Of a stretch of 64,000 nt of DNA, positions 16,040 to 24,099 are shown one piece after another. The translations under genes and the position numbers were made by a program. The number at the start of each line of letters is the position of its first letter. Positions within the stretch are counted from its first letter, which is position 1. Source of the stretch: Paeniglutamicibacter psychrophenolicus. Its GTDB lineage: Bacteria > Actinomycetota > Actinomycetes > Actinomycetales > Micrococcaceae. Below the pieces are notes generated by a model, which saw nothing but the letters and a program-made list of their open reading frames with translations, was not told the DNA's origin and did no database searches. The stretch spans positions 4,692,443 through 4,756,442 of the forward strand of contig NZ_JAGIOE010000001.1 of the NCBI RefSeq assembly GCF_017876575.1. Reading direction: 5' to 3'.

Positions 16040-17245
16040 TCAGGCCAGTCCCCGGACCCCGGAGATCGAGCCGTCGTTGAGCTCCACCAGGATGCGCACC
16101 GCCTCGGCCGCATCCTCGACCAGGAAGATCTTCTCCTCCATGGCCCGGCCGCGGGCCAGTTCGGCCAGCAGCGGATAGGCCGGCAGCGTCCGGGTCCAGT
16201 GCTCGATGCCCACCAGCACCATCGGGCTGATGCTGCCTTCGGCCCCGTAATAGTTCTCGCACGCGTCCTGGAAGATTTCCTGCACGGTCCCGGCCGCGCC
16301 GGGCAGGAAGACGATGCCCCCGGAGCACTTTTCCAGCAGCACCGCCTCGCGGGTGGCGTTGGCAAAGTACTTGGCGATGTGGGTGGCGAACATGTTCGGC
16401 GGCTCGTGCCCGTAGAACCAGGTGGGGATCCCCAGGTTCGCCAGGCCAACGGGCCAACGCTCGCGCACGCGGTCCGCGGCCCGCGCCCAGCGGGTCACCG
16501 ACGGGGCGAACCCCGGCTCCTGGGCCAGCATGCCCAGCGCCTCGGCCAGGTTCTCGGTGCTGCCCGATCCCAGGTAGGCGCCCAGGTTCGCGGCCTCCAT
16601 GGCCCCTGGCCCGCCGCCGGTGGCGACGATGAACCCGGCGCCGGACAGGGCATGGCCCAGCCGTGCGGCCCGCTCGTACCCCGCCGATCCGCGCTGCTGG
16701 GCGTGCCCGCCCATGACCCCGACCAGCGGTGCGTGGGCCAGCGCGCCGTCGCGGATCTGCGAATCCAGCCGCGAACCGATGGCGTGGTCGTGCAGTGTGG
16801 TGGACAGTGCGGCGTTCAACGCGTCGTGGGCGCCGGCGCCGTAGCGGTGCGAGGCCCAGGCGTAGATCCGGGCATCGGGCACCGATTCGTAGGACCCGTT
16901 GCCCAGGCCCGCATAGAGCTCGCCCCCGGAATACAGCTCACCGCGGTACGGGTCGAAGGGCAGCCCGGGGATCTCGGGGAAGACCAGTGCCCCGCCCCCG
17001 CGCAACCGGCGCTCGATCTTGCCCTCGATCTCGCAGCCCATGAACACCGATCCGGCCGAGCGCAGCTTTTCCAGCACCGCGCTGCGGGCGCGCAGGTCCA
17101 CCGACTGCACGTGCCAGCCGTGCATGGAGGCCGCCAGGCGCTTGTCCGTCAGCGCCAGCGCGGTGGCCGCATGCCTGTCGAAGTCACCCAGCGACGCAAT
17201 CTCGATGACGCGCGGGAGCGGATGCAGGGCCGGAGTGCTGTTCAT
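16040..17245 (-). CDS. LOG family protein (nucleotide 5'-monophosphate nucleosidase-like)
   Basis: This 401-residue protein has the two LOG/TIGR00730 signatures: GGGPGAMEAAN near residue 208 and PGAAGTVQEIF near residue 314 (usually PGGxGTxxE; here Ala replaces the second Gly). The roughly 150-residue N-terminal extension, containing GCEIEGKIERRL, resembles the larger PpnN-type members rather than the 190-residue cytokinin-activating LOG. The likely activity is hydrolysis of the N-glycosidic bond of nucleoside monophosphates. A TAGTCT box at 17259-17254 lies about 8 bp before the ATG, which suggests a leaderless or very short-leader mRNA. Confidence 0.83.
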   Translation of the reverse strand: MNSTPALHPLPRVIEIASLGDFDRHAATALALTDKRLAASMHGWHVQSVDLRARSAVLEKLRSAGSVFMGCEIEGKIERRLRGGGALVFPEIPGLPFDPYRGELYSGGELYAGLGNGSYESVPDARIYAWASHRYGAGAHDALNAALSTTLHDHAIGSRLDSQIRDGALAHAPLVGVMGGHAQQRGSAGYERAARLGHALSGAGFIVATGGGPGAMEAANLGAYLGSGSTENLAEALGMLAQEPGFAPSVTRWARAADRVRERWPVGLANLGIPTWFYGHEPPNMFATHIAKYFANATREAVLLEKCSGGIVFLPGAAGTVQEIFQDACENYYGAEGSISPMVLVGIEHWTRTLPAYPLLAELARGRAMEEKIFLVEDAAEAVRILVELNDGSISGVRGLA

Positions 17246-17347
17246 GACTCCCTAGACTAGCTACTTTCGGGGCCCCGGGCCGTATTCTTCGGCACGGTGA
17301 CCCGCCCGGGTTAGGGCTGGAGGTGCGGAACGTGAAACGATGGGAGG

Positions 17348-20300
17348 ATGACCGAATCTGCTTTTCCCATGGTCGATGCGCGTGAAATCCTGCGTGTCGT
17401 CGGCGGTGTCTCCTTCACCCGCGGCAAGGTGCTGGCCACCGACGCCGCGCTGAGCGGGTTCGCGTGGGATCCGGTCGACCAAGCCATTTCCGCCACGGTG
17501 TCCGAGGATTCCGAGCCCGCCCGCGAGGTGCGCATCGCGCTGGCCACCAAGAAGGGCGAGCGCGTCATCGACGACGCCGCCTGCCCGTGCGGGGCCGCGC
17601 CGGCGTGCCGCCACGTGGCGGCCGTGCTCATCTACTCGAACTCCATGCACCTGCGCGCCAAGGACGTGGTGTACCGCAACACCGCCGTGGCCGTCCCGGC
17701 CTGGCAGCAGGCCCTGCAGGAGCTGCTCGCCCCGGCACCTTCCACCCCCACGTCCCTGGGCGGGGCCAACTCCAAGCACCCGGTGCTGCAGATGGGCCTG
17801 CAGTTCGAGCTGCAGGACACCACGCTCTCGGCGCACCAGCAATGGGCGCCCGGGTCCGGGGTGGGGCAGCTAAAGGTCGCCTCGAGGCGCTGGCGGCTGG
17901 GCGTGCGCCCGGTGGTGCGCTCCGGGTCCGACCGCTGGGCGCGGTCGAACCTGCGCTGGAACACCATCAGCTTCAAGACCTTCGGGCTGAACCTGGACAT
18001 CGAGCAGTACCGCTGGTTCTGCCAGTTCGTGCCGCTCTACCGGGCCAAGGGCGAGCTCTACTTCGGCGAGGACAACGACTGGCTCTACCTCGACGAATAC
18101 GCCTCCGCGCTGCTCTGGGAACTGCTGCCCACGGCCAAGGCCCTGGGCGTGGCACTGGTGGGCATGCGCACCAACACCCGGATCCTGCTCGCCTCCCCCG
18201 CCCACGTCGCCCTGGGCGCGCAGGCCGGCGAAGACGGACTGGCGCTGGCGCCTTCGCTGTCGATGGGCGGGCACCGCTTCATCCTCGACGCGCATTCGCC
18301 GGCCGGCGCCATCGGCAACCACGGCGTCTACGCCGCCACCGAGGACCAGAACGAGATCTTCCTGGGCCAGGTCCCCGGCGGGCTGAGCCACACCGAGCGC
18401 TCGATGCTGCACCACCCCGAAACCCTCAACGTCCCGGAGGCCGAGACCGAGGAATTCTTCTCCCGCGTCTACCCGCGCCTGGCCCGCAAGCTGCGGGTCA
18501 CCAGCCCGGACGATTCCGTGGCGCTGCCGGCGGTGCTGCCGCCCACGCTGGTGGCCAGGATCCGCTACGGCACCGGCGAAACCGTCGACGTGGACTGGGT
18601 CTTCGACTACCAGGGCATGGTCGTGGACGCGGCGGACCGCGACACCGCGGTGGAATCCGCGCTGGAATCCGAAGTGCTTCAAATCCTGAACCAATACCCT
18701 GCATTCGAGTCCACGGTGCTGGGCCCCAAGCACCTGGCGGGTCTTGAGGTCATCGACTTCGTGCGCCGCGTGCTGCCGGCCCTGGCCGGGATCAAGGACC
18801 TGGTGCTCAACGAGACCGGCACCCGCCCGGTGTTCCACGAGCTCACCGAGGCCCCGGAGCTGGTCATCACCACCGTGGAATCGGACCGCCGCGACTGGTT
18901 CGACCTGGGCCTGCTGATCTCCATCGGCGGCCGGCAGATCCCCTACGCCGACATCCTGCGCGCCCTGGCCCAAGGCCAGACCAAGCTCTTGATGCCCGAC
19001 CGCACCTATTTCTCCCTGGAGGATCCGCTCTTCGCCAAGCTCCGCGCCCTGGTCACCGAGGCCAGCGGGCTGCGGGACATGAAGGACAAGGAAGCGGACA
19101 TCTCGCTGACGCAGTACCAGTACGCCCTGTGGGAGGAACTGGACGCGCTGGCCACGCACATCGAGGGCCCCGACCAATGGGTCAGCGCCCTGAACTCGCT
19201 GGTGGACTTGAAGACCACCGCCGTCACCGACCTGCCCGAGACGCTGAACGCGACGCTGCGCCCCTACCAGGTGGAGGGCTTCGGCTGGCTGGCCACGCTG
19301 TGGCGCAACGGGTTGGGCGGGGTGCTGGCCGATGACATGGGCCTGGGCAAGACCGTGCAGACGCTGGCCCTGATGCTGCACGCCCACCAGGTGTGGGCCA
19401 ACCCCGAGGCCTTCGAGGGCATCACCGCGCAGGCCAAGGTCCGCGCCCCGTTCCTGGTGGTCGCCCCGACCTCGGTGGTGTCCAACTGGAAGGACGAGGC
19501 CGCGCGCTTCGCCCCGTCGCTGCGGGTCGTGGCGGTCACCGACACCGAGTCGCGCGCCACCGCCTCGCTGGCGGCCCTGGCCAAGGAGTACGACGTCATC
19601 GTCACCTCCTACACGCTGCTGCGCCTGGACGACGACGCGTACGCGGACATCAACTGGGCCGGTTTGATCCTGGACGAGGCGCAGTTCGTGAAGAACAAGG
19701 CGACCAAGGCGCACCACGTGGCCCGGGACATGCCCGCCCGCTTCAAGCTGGCGATCACCGGCACGCCCATGGAGAACAACCTCATGGAGCTCTGGTCGAT
19801 CTTCGCGATCGTCTCCCCCGGGCTCTTCCCCTCGGCGGTGCGCTTTGCGGAGAACTACCAGCGGCCGATCGAGCGCCAGGGCCTGTCCGAGCCGCTGGTG
19901 CGCCTGCGCCGGCGGATCCGCCCGTTCATGCTGAGGCGGACCAAGGACGCGGTGGTCACCGACCTGCCGCCGAAGCAGGAACAGGTCCTGCACGTTGAGC
20001 TGGGCGAGGCGCACCGGAAGGTCTACGACACGCATCTGCACCGCGAGCGGCAGAAGGTGCTGCGCCTGGTCGATGACATGGACAAGAACCGGTTCACGAT
20101 CTTCCAGTCGCTGACGCTGCTGCGGATGCTGGCCCTGGACGCCTCGCTGGTGGATCCCGACTATGGCGACGTCCCCAGCGCCAAGCTGGACGTGCTCTTC
20201 GAGCAGCTCGAGGACGTGCTGGCCGAGGGCCACCGTGCGCTGATCTTCTCCCAGTTCACCTCCTTCCTGAAGAAGGCCGCGGACCGGCTGGACGCAGCCG

Positions 20301-20680
20301 GCGTGCCGTACGCCTACCTGGACGGGTCCACGCGCAAGCGCGCCGAGGTCATCGACTCGTTCAAGTCGGGCGTCGCACCGGTGTTCCTGATTTCGCTGAA
20401 GGCCGGCGGGTTCGGGCTGAACCTCACCGAGGCCGACTACTGCTTCCTGCTGGATCCCTGGTGGAACCCGGCCGCCGAGTCGCAGGCCGTTGACCGGGCG
20501 CACCGCATCGGGCAGACCCGCAACGTGATGGTCTACCGGATGGTCGCCAAGGACACCATCGAGGAGAAGGTGGTGGCGCTGCAGGATTCCAAGCGCCAGC
20601 TGATCTCCTCGGTCATGGACGAGGGTGCGGGCTTCGGCAAGGTGCTCAACGCGGACGACATCCGCGAGCTGCTGCGCTAA
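17348..20680 (+). CDS. SWIM zinc finger / SNF2 family DEAD-box helicase
   Basis: ATP-dependent DNA translocase of 1110 residues (HepA/RapA-like SNF2 superfamily). The N-terminus holds a SWIM zinc finger with C79, C81, C87 and H89. The C-terminal half carries helicase motifs: I (DDMGLGKT, about 661), II (DEAQ, about 775), III (ITGTPMENN), and the VI-type AHRIGQTRNVMVYR. An in-frame stop 13 bp upstream excludes longer starts, and GGGAGG touches the ATG directly, so initiation at 17348 may be leaderless or use the ATG at 17369. The cellular role of this family in actinobacteria is poorly known. Confidence 0.92.
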   Translation: MTESAFPMVDAREILRVVGGVSFTRGKVLATDAALSGFAWDPVDQAISATVSEDSEPAREVRIALATKKGERVIDDAACPCGAAPACRHVAAVLIYSNSMHLRAKDVVYRNTAVAVPAWQQALQELLAPAPSTPTSLGGANSKHPVLQMGLQFELQDTTLSAHQQWAPGSGVGQLKVASRRWRLGVRPVVRSGSDRWARSNLRWNTISFKTFGLNLDIEQYRWFCQFVPLYRAKGELYFGEDNDWLYLDEYASALLWELLPTAKALGVALVGMRTNTRILLASPAHVALGAQAGEDGLALAPSLSMGGHRFILDAHSPAGAIGNHGVYAATEDQNEIFLGQVPGGLSHTERSMLHHPETLNVPEAETEEFFSRVYPRLARKLRVTSPDDSVALPAVLPPTLVARIRYGTGETVDVDWVFDYQGMVVDAADRDTAVESALESEVLQILNQYPAFESTVLGPKHLAGLEVIDFVRRVLPALAGIKDLVLNETGTRPVFHELTEAPELVITTVESDRRDWFDLGLLISIGGRQIPYADILRALAQGQTKLLMPDRTYFSLEDPLFAKLRALVTEASGLRDMKDKEADISLTQYQYALWEELDALATHIEGPDQWVSALNSLVDLKTTAVTDLPETLNATLRPYQVEGFGWLATLWRNGLGGVLADDMGLGKTVQTLALMLHAHQVWANPEAFEGITAQAKVRAPFLVVAPTSVVSNWKDEAARFAPSLRVVAVTDTESRATASLAALAKEYDVIVTSYTLLRLDDDAYADINWAGLILDEAQFVKNKATKAHHVARDMPARFKLAITGTPMENNLMELWSIFAIVSPGLFPSAVRFAENYQRPIERQGLSEPLVRLRRRIRPFMLRRTKDAVVTDLPPKQEQVLHVELGEAHRKVYDTHLHRERQKVLRLVDDMDKNRFTIFQSLTLLRMLALDASLVDPDYGDVPSAKLDVLFEQLEDVLAEGHRALIFSQFTSFLKKAADRLDAAGVPYAYLDGSTRKRAEVIDSFKSGVAPVFLISLKAGGFGLNLTEADYCFLLDPWWNPAAESQAVDRAHRIGQTRNVMVYRMVAKDTIEEKVVALQDSKRQLISSVMDEGAGFGKVLNADDIRELLR

Positions 20681-21297
20681 GTGGCCGCCGCCTTGGAGGC
20701 GGCCTGGAGGGCGAATCCCGCCAGCAGGATCTCCAGGCCGTACTCGAAGGTCCGCTGCGCGCGGTCCCCGGTGCCCAGGCCCGCGGCCAGCGCCTCGCGC
20801 CAGGGGCCGGCCGCATCCTCGCCGGCCTCCCACACCTGTGCCGGAGCCGCGGCGTCCAGCGCGGAGCCGAGCACGAACGAGTCCAGCACCGTGATCGCTG
20901 CCAGTGACGCCTCGGCGCCGAAACCGCCGGCGGCCAGGGCATCGGCGAGCAGTTCGTAGACCCGCAGCGTCACCGCGTCGCGCACCGTGTAGGCGGTCAG
21001 CAGCGGGATCAGCCTCGGGTGCCTGGCATAGGAGCGCATGTAGCCTGTCGCGACCTGCCGCAGCGTGTCCACCCAGTCGGTGCCCGGATCGGGCAGCTCG
21101 ATTTTCCCCATCGCCTCCCCGCGCATCAATTCGATGATGTCGGACTTCGACGACACGTGGTTGTAGAGCGAGGACGGACTCACGCCCATGGCCCTGGCCA
21201 GGGCCGGGATGGTGAATTCCCCGTGCGCGTCGACCAGTTCCAGGGCCGCGGCGGCAATGGCCGAGACGGAGAGCTTGGGTGTGCTGGGCCGTGCCAT
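20677..21297 (-). CDS. TetR family transcriptional regulator
   Basis: This 206-residue repressor has a TetR helix-turn-helix, FTIPALARAMGVSPSSLYNHVSSKSDII, at about residues 28-55 and a TetR_C-type ligand domain. Its 3' end overlaps the convergent helicase gene by 4 bp. It is divergent from agmatine deiminase; the 193-bp gap contains two palindromic sites with AACGAA...TTCGTT arms. This suggests control of the deiminase/permease operon and of its own gene. Confidence 0.9.
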   Translation of the reverse strand: MARPSTPKLSVSAIAAAALELVDAHGEFTIPALARAMGVSPSSLYNHVSSKSDIIELMRGEAMGKIELPDPGTDWVDTLRQVATGYMRSYARHPRLIPLLTAYTVRDAVTLRVYELLADALAAGGFGAEASLAAITVLDSFVLGSALDAAAPAQVWEAGEDAAGPWREALAAGLGTGDRAQRTFEYGLEILLAGFALQAASKAAAT

Positions 21298-21341
21298 GGG
21301 TGCTCCTGGAAGTGGGGGCGGGGCGGTGTTCCCAAAAGCCT

Positions 21342-21358
21342 AACGAATCTAATTCGTT
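21342..21358. promoter_or_regulatory. TetR operator candidate 1 (AACGAATCTAATTCGTT)
   Basis: This 17-bp palindrome has 7-bp perfect arms AACGAAT/ATTCGTT around CTA. It lies 45 bp upstream of the tetR-type start and just before the -35 of the divergent promoter. Confidence 0.7.
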
Positions 21359-21365
21359 TTACCCC

Positions 21366-21394
21366 TTGCGCCACGTGACGCAAGCCACCATAAT
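21366..21394 (+). promoter_or_regulatory. Promoter for agmatine deiminase operon
   Basis: -35 TTGCGC (21366-21371), 17-bp spacer and -10 CATAAT (21389-21394). Predicted start of transcription is near 21401, inside operator candidate 2. Confidence 0.6.
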
Positions 21395-21396
21395 AA

Positions 21397-21413
21397 AACG
21401 AACGACATTCATT
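21397..21413. promoter_or_regulatory. TetR operator candidate 2 (AACGAACGACATTCATT)
   Basis: Imperfect copy of the 21342-21358 palindrome, keeping ACGAA and TTCxTT. It overlaps the predicted transcription start of the deiminase operon, where repressor binding would block initiation. Confidence 0.6.
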
Positions 21414-21490
21414 TACTGTGACGGCGATCTCCGCGGCAACCTTCCACCCCGATCGCAGCTCACTCACCCAGCACCCCGCAGGAGTCAGAC

Positions 21491-22522
21491 ATGAACTGGA
21501 TCATGCCCGCCGAGACCTCGGCCCAGAAGCGCGTGTGGATGGCCTTCCCGCACGAGGGCTACACGCTCGGCCACACCGACACCGAGGCCCACGCGGCCCG
21601 GTCGACCTGGGCCAACGTCGCCCATGCGGTGGCCGAATTCGCGCCCGTCGTCATGGTCGTGGACCCCGCTGACACGCAGATCGCCGCGAAATACATTGAT
21701 GGGCGCATCGAGATCCGCACGGCCGAACTCAACGACGCCTGGATGCGCGACATCGGCCCCACCTTCGTGAAGAACGCCGCCGGAGAGCTGGCGGCAGTCG
21801 ACTGGGTCTTCAACGGCTGGGGCGCCCAGGATTGGGCGGCCTGGGACAAGGACGAAAAGATCGGTGCGGCCGTTGCCGCATGGGCCGGGGTGCCGCGCAT
21901 CGCCTCCACGCTGGTCAACGAGGGCGGCGCCATCCACGTCGATGGCGAGGGCACCGTGCTGGCCACCGAATCGGTGCAGCTGGACCCAGGACGCAACCCC
22001 GGAATCACCAAGGAGCAGGTCGAGGCCGAGTTCGCCCGCACCCTGGGCGCCACCAAGGTGCACTGGCTTCCCCGCGGGCTGGCCCGAGACAGCGAGGAAT
22101 TCGGCACCCGCGGCCACGTGGACATCGTCGCCACGATCCCCTCCCCCGGCACCGTGCTGGTGCACTCCCAGCAGAACCCCGGGCATCCCGACCACGCCAT
22201 TTCCCGGGAACTTATCGCTTCGTTCCGCGGCGCCACCGACGCCAAGGGCCGCGAATTCAACGTCATCGAGGTCCCCGCCCCCACCGTGCTGCGCGATGAG
22301 GAGGGCTTCGTGGACTACAGCTACATCAACCACCTGGTCATCAACGGCGGCGTGGTGGCCTGCACCTTCGAAGACCCGAACGACGGCTTGGCCCTCGCGA
22401 TTCTCGCCGAGGCCTACCCGGGACGCAAGGTCGTGGGCGTCGACGCCCGCGAGCTCTACGCCCGCGGCGGCGGCATCCACTGCATCACCCAGCAGGAACC
22501 CGTGGCCGGGGTCCGGCCATGA
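21491..22522 (+). CDS. aguA: Agmatine deiminase
   Basis: Hydrolyses agmatine to N-carbamoylputrescine and ammonia; guanidino-modifying (PPAD) superfamily. The protein has 343 residues with all landmarks: NDAWMRDIGPTFV, NEGGAIHVDGEG, TRGHVDIVA (Asp/His) and the nucleophile Cys331 in GGGIHCITQQEP. Its stop overlaps the permease ATG (ATGA), so the two products are co-translated, pointing to uptake and use of agmatine or another guanidino compound. Regulation is probably by the divergent TetR protein. Confidence 0.92.
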   Translation: MNWIMPAETSAQKRVWMAFPHEGYTLGHTDTEAHAARSTWANVAHAVAEFAPVVMVVDPADTQIAAKYIDGRIEIRTAELNDAWMRDIGPTFVKNAAGELAAVDWVFNGWGAQDWAAWDKDEKIGAAVAAWAGVPRIASTLVNEGGAIHVDGEGTVLATESVQLDPGRNPGITKEQVEAEFARTLGATKVHWLPRGLARDSEEFGTRGHVDIVATIPSPGTVLVHSQQNPGHPDHAISRELIASFRGATDAKGREFNVIEVPAPTVLRDEEGFVDYSYINHLVINGGVVACTFEDPNDGLALAILAEAYPGRKVVGVDARELYARGGGIHCITQQEPVAGVRP

Positions 22523-24066
22523 GCGTGTCCACCGCCCGGCGCCCCCAGGCGCCCGCCCCGTCCTCCGACACCGGACGCATCCGCTCCAAGGGCCTGGCCT
22601 CCGGCCAGCTCGGGCTCTTCGCCGCGGTCATGATCGGGATCTCGACCATCGCCCCGGCCTACGTCCTGACCTCCTCCCTGGGCCCCACGGTCCAGGCGAT
22701 CGGCACCCAGCTGCCGGCGATCTTCATCATCGGGTTCATCCCGATGTTCCTGGTGGCGCTGGCCTACCGCGAGCTGAATGCCGACACCCCGGACTCGGGC
22801 ACGACCTTCACCTGGGTATCCAAGGCCTTCGGCCCGGTGCTGGGCTGGCTGGGCGGCTGGGGCCTGCTGGCCGCCAACATCATCGTGCTCTCCAACCTCG
22901 CCGGGGTGGCCGTCGACTTCTTCTACCTGTTCCTGGCCCAGGCCACCGGCAACCCGGCCCTCGCGGAGCTGACCGACAACAAGCTCATCAACGTCGCCAC
23001 CTGCCTGGTGTTCGTGGCGGCAGCCGTGTTCATCGCCTGCCGCGGGCTGACCACCACGCGCATGGTCCAGTACGTCCTGGTCGGATTCCAGCTGGCGGTG
23101 CTGGCCTGGTTCACCATCAGCGCCATCTCCAAGGCCGCGGACCAGCCCGGGAACCTGGCCTTCGACGCCTCCTGGTTCAATCCCCTGCACATCGATTCCT
23201 TCTCCGCCTTTGCCGTGGGCCTGAGCCTGTCGATCTTCGCGTTCTGGGGCTGGGACGTCTGCCTGACCATGAACGAAGAGACCAAGAACGGCGAGAAGAC
23301 CTCCGGCATGGCCGCGGCACTGACCGCGATCGGCGTGCTGGCGATCTACCTCATCTGCTCGATCGCCACGCTCATGTTTGCCGGCGTCGGGGACACCGGG
23401 CTGGGCCTGCGCAACCCCGAGAACGCAGAGAACGTCTTCACCACCATCGCGTCCCCGGTCATGGGACCGTTCGCGATCCTGCTCTCGCTGGCGGTGCTTT
23501 CCTCCTGTGCGGCGTCCCTGCAGTCAACGATGATCTCCCCGGCCCGCTCGCTGCTGGCCATTTCCCACCACGGGGCGCTGCCGAAGCAGTTCACCAGGAT
23601 CAACAAGTTCAAGTCCCCGGCCTTTGCCACCATGGTCGCCGGAGGTGTCTCGGCCGGCTTCTACGCGCTGATGCGCGTGCTGAGCAACAACGTCCTGAAC
23701 GACACCATCCTGGCCCTGGGCATGATGATCTGCTTCTACTACGGGCTCACCGCACTGGCCTGCGTCTGGTACTTCCGCCACACGGCACTGGACTCGCTGC
23801 GCAACTTCGCCCTGCGGCTGCTGGCCCCGCTGCTCGGCGGGATCGCGCTGGTGGCGGTGTTCATCCAGACCGCGGTCGACTCCTGGGACCCGGCCTACGG
23901 GTCCGGTTCCCAGATCTTCGGGGTCGGGCTGGTCTTCGTGCTCGGCGTGGGCATCATCGCCCTCGGTGCGGTGTTCCTGGTGGGAGCGGCGGCACGCCGT
24001 CCGGAGTTCTTCTCCGGCCGCTCCCTGCCCCGGCGGGCTCCTGCCTCGGAACGCGAACGCGTGTAG
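22519..24066 (+). CDS. APC superfamily amino acid/amine permease
   Basis: This 515-residue importer has about 12 hydrophobic segments. The N-terminal GQLGLFAAVMIGISTIAPAYVLTSSLG and FAFWGWDVCLTMNEETKNGEKT are typical of the amino acid-polyamine-organocation family. It overlaps agmatine deiminase by 4 bp and has no own ribosome site, indicating coupling. The likely substrate is agmatine, putrescine or a related amine, from context only. The C-terminal tail is Arg/Pro-rich and cytoplasmic. Confidence 0.87.
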   Translation: MSVSTARRPQAPAPSSDTGRIRSKGLASGQLGLFAAVMIGISTIAPAYVLTSSLGPTVQAIGTQLPAIFIIGFIPMFLVALAYRELNADTPDSGTTFTWVSKAFGPVLGWLGGWGLLAANIIVLSNLAGVAVDFFYLFLAQATGNPALAELTDNKLINVATCLVFVAAAVFIACRGLTTTRMVQYVLVGFQLAVLAWFTISAISKAADQPGNLAFDASWFNPLHIDSFSAFAVGLSLSIFAFWGWDVCLTMNEETKNGEKTSGMAAALTAIGVLAIYLICSIATLMFAGVGDTGLGLRNPENAENVFTTIASPVMGPFAILLSLAVLSSCAASLQSTMISPARSLLAISHHGALPKQFTRINKFKSPAFATMVAGGVSAGFYALMRVLSNNVLNDTILALGMMICFYYGLTALACVWYFRHTALDSLRNFALRLLAPLLGGIALVAVFIQTAVDSWDPAYGSGSQIFGVGLVFVLGVGIIALGAVFLVGAAARRPEFFSGRSLPRRAPASERERV

Positions 24067-24099
24067 GGAAGGCGTTCCGGGCCCGGTCCGGCAGGTGGT

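Noticed and set aside
17870-20833. Very long minus-strand open frame opposite the SNF2 helicase gene
   Set aside because: Shadow of codon bias; repetitive Gly/His/Val/Arg composition and no recognisable domain.
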